A stretch of 10,903 nt of DNA, from positions 514,989 to 525,891 of the forward strand of contig MU646520.1 in assembly GCA_026770585.1 (NCBI GenBank). Reading direction: 5' to 3'. The translations under genes and the position numbers were made by a program. The DNA is from Baffinella frigidus (Eukaryota > Cryptophyceae > Cryptomonadales > Baffinellaceae). The notes below the pieces were generated by a model. The model did not search any database. It had not been told where the DNA came from and saw only the letters and a program-made list of their open reading frames with translations. Each line of letters begins with the position of its first letter. The first letter of the stretch is position 1. Positions 10,835-10,903 of this stretch are shown piece by piece.

Positions 10835-10903
10835 AAACCCGACATCCGACACCCGACACCCGTCACCCTAAACCCCAAACCCCAAATCCCAAACCCCAAA
10901 CCC

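Larger units (their letters stand above)
10066..10903 (+). other. Start of intron 9 of GSK3 (3' end outside window)
   Basis: GTCCTC donor, no acceptor within the window. 10066-10280 is unique-looking and has no gene. Then come the CT octamer array, C-rich heptamers and three echoes of a predicted exon 10. If intron 9 is not real, this is the 3' flank after TAA at 10105. Confidence 0.75.
10441..10903 (+). repeat. Degenerate CCCTAAA array, interrupted by exon 10 echoes
   Basis: CCCTAAA, CCCCAAA, CCCTACA and CCCGAAA heptamers run to the window end, C-rich strand sense, broken by three GTGTTCCGCTC blocks. Confidence 0.92.

Overview
The window is nuclear DNA of a eukaryote, most likely a protist or alga. 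It holds one recognisable gene: a plus-strand, intron-rich glycogen synthase kinase 3 (GSK3/shaggy) gene. Nine exons, 777 nt in all, splice into 259 residues running from an initiator Met to the ...KAHPWAK region of the C-lobe. The 3' end lies beyond the window. The exons are GC-rich and read cleanly against the GSK3 family. The introns are 411 to 1817 bp and packed with repeats. TTTAGGG-type (CCCTAAA) heptamer arrays, GT-AG introns and one probable GC-AG intron fit an alga. The repeat style recalls prasinophyte-like genomes, but this is an impression and not an identification.

Layout: 1-1492 is a 5' flank with a poly-G run at the contig edge, a CT/CG microsatellite, two foldback elements and short palindromes, and no gene that I can support. 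Coding exons are 1493-1576, 3394-3459, 5242-5325, 5951-6061, 6473-6550, 7850-7922, 8447-8515, 9268-9383 and 9970-10065. From 10066 to the end is the start of intron 9: a (CCCTCTCT)n array and degenerate CCCTAAA repeats.

The most unusual feature is a set of partial, decayed copies ('echoes') of the gene's own exons inside its introns. About 18 are visible. Every echo of exon n lies in intron n-1 or intron n, so they are collinear with the gene. Many keep the intronic splice edge as well as exon sequence, which points to local DNA duplication and not to retroposed cDNA. Several have a good 3' splice site followed by an in-frame stop and would act as poison exons if spliced in. The clearest is the exon 8 copy at 9067, identical to exon 8 for 36 nt and then carrying a 12-nt deletion that creates TAG. 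Three near-identical echoes in intron 9 (10545, 10651, 10814) appear to copy the start of an exon 10 not present here, and they predict that the protein continues V-F-R-S after the last lysine.

The space between echo and true exon is often filled by a satellite: CT octamers, CCCTAAA, TATCGTA or AGCATAT heptamers. All sizeable CCCTAAA arrays and pyrimidine tracts have the C/T-rich strand on the sense strand. A dispersed intron repeat carrying TACTGAT/TACTAAC sits just upstream of the 3' splice sites of exons 5 and 8 and of the exon 8 decoy. It may supply branch points. Two MITE-like palindromes and a 40-bp element ending in AAGTTGAC/GTCAACTT complete the mobile-element content.
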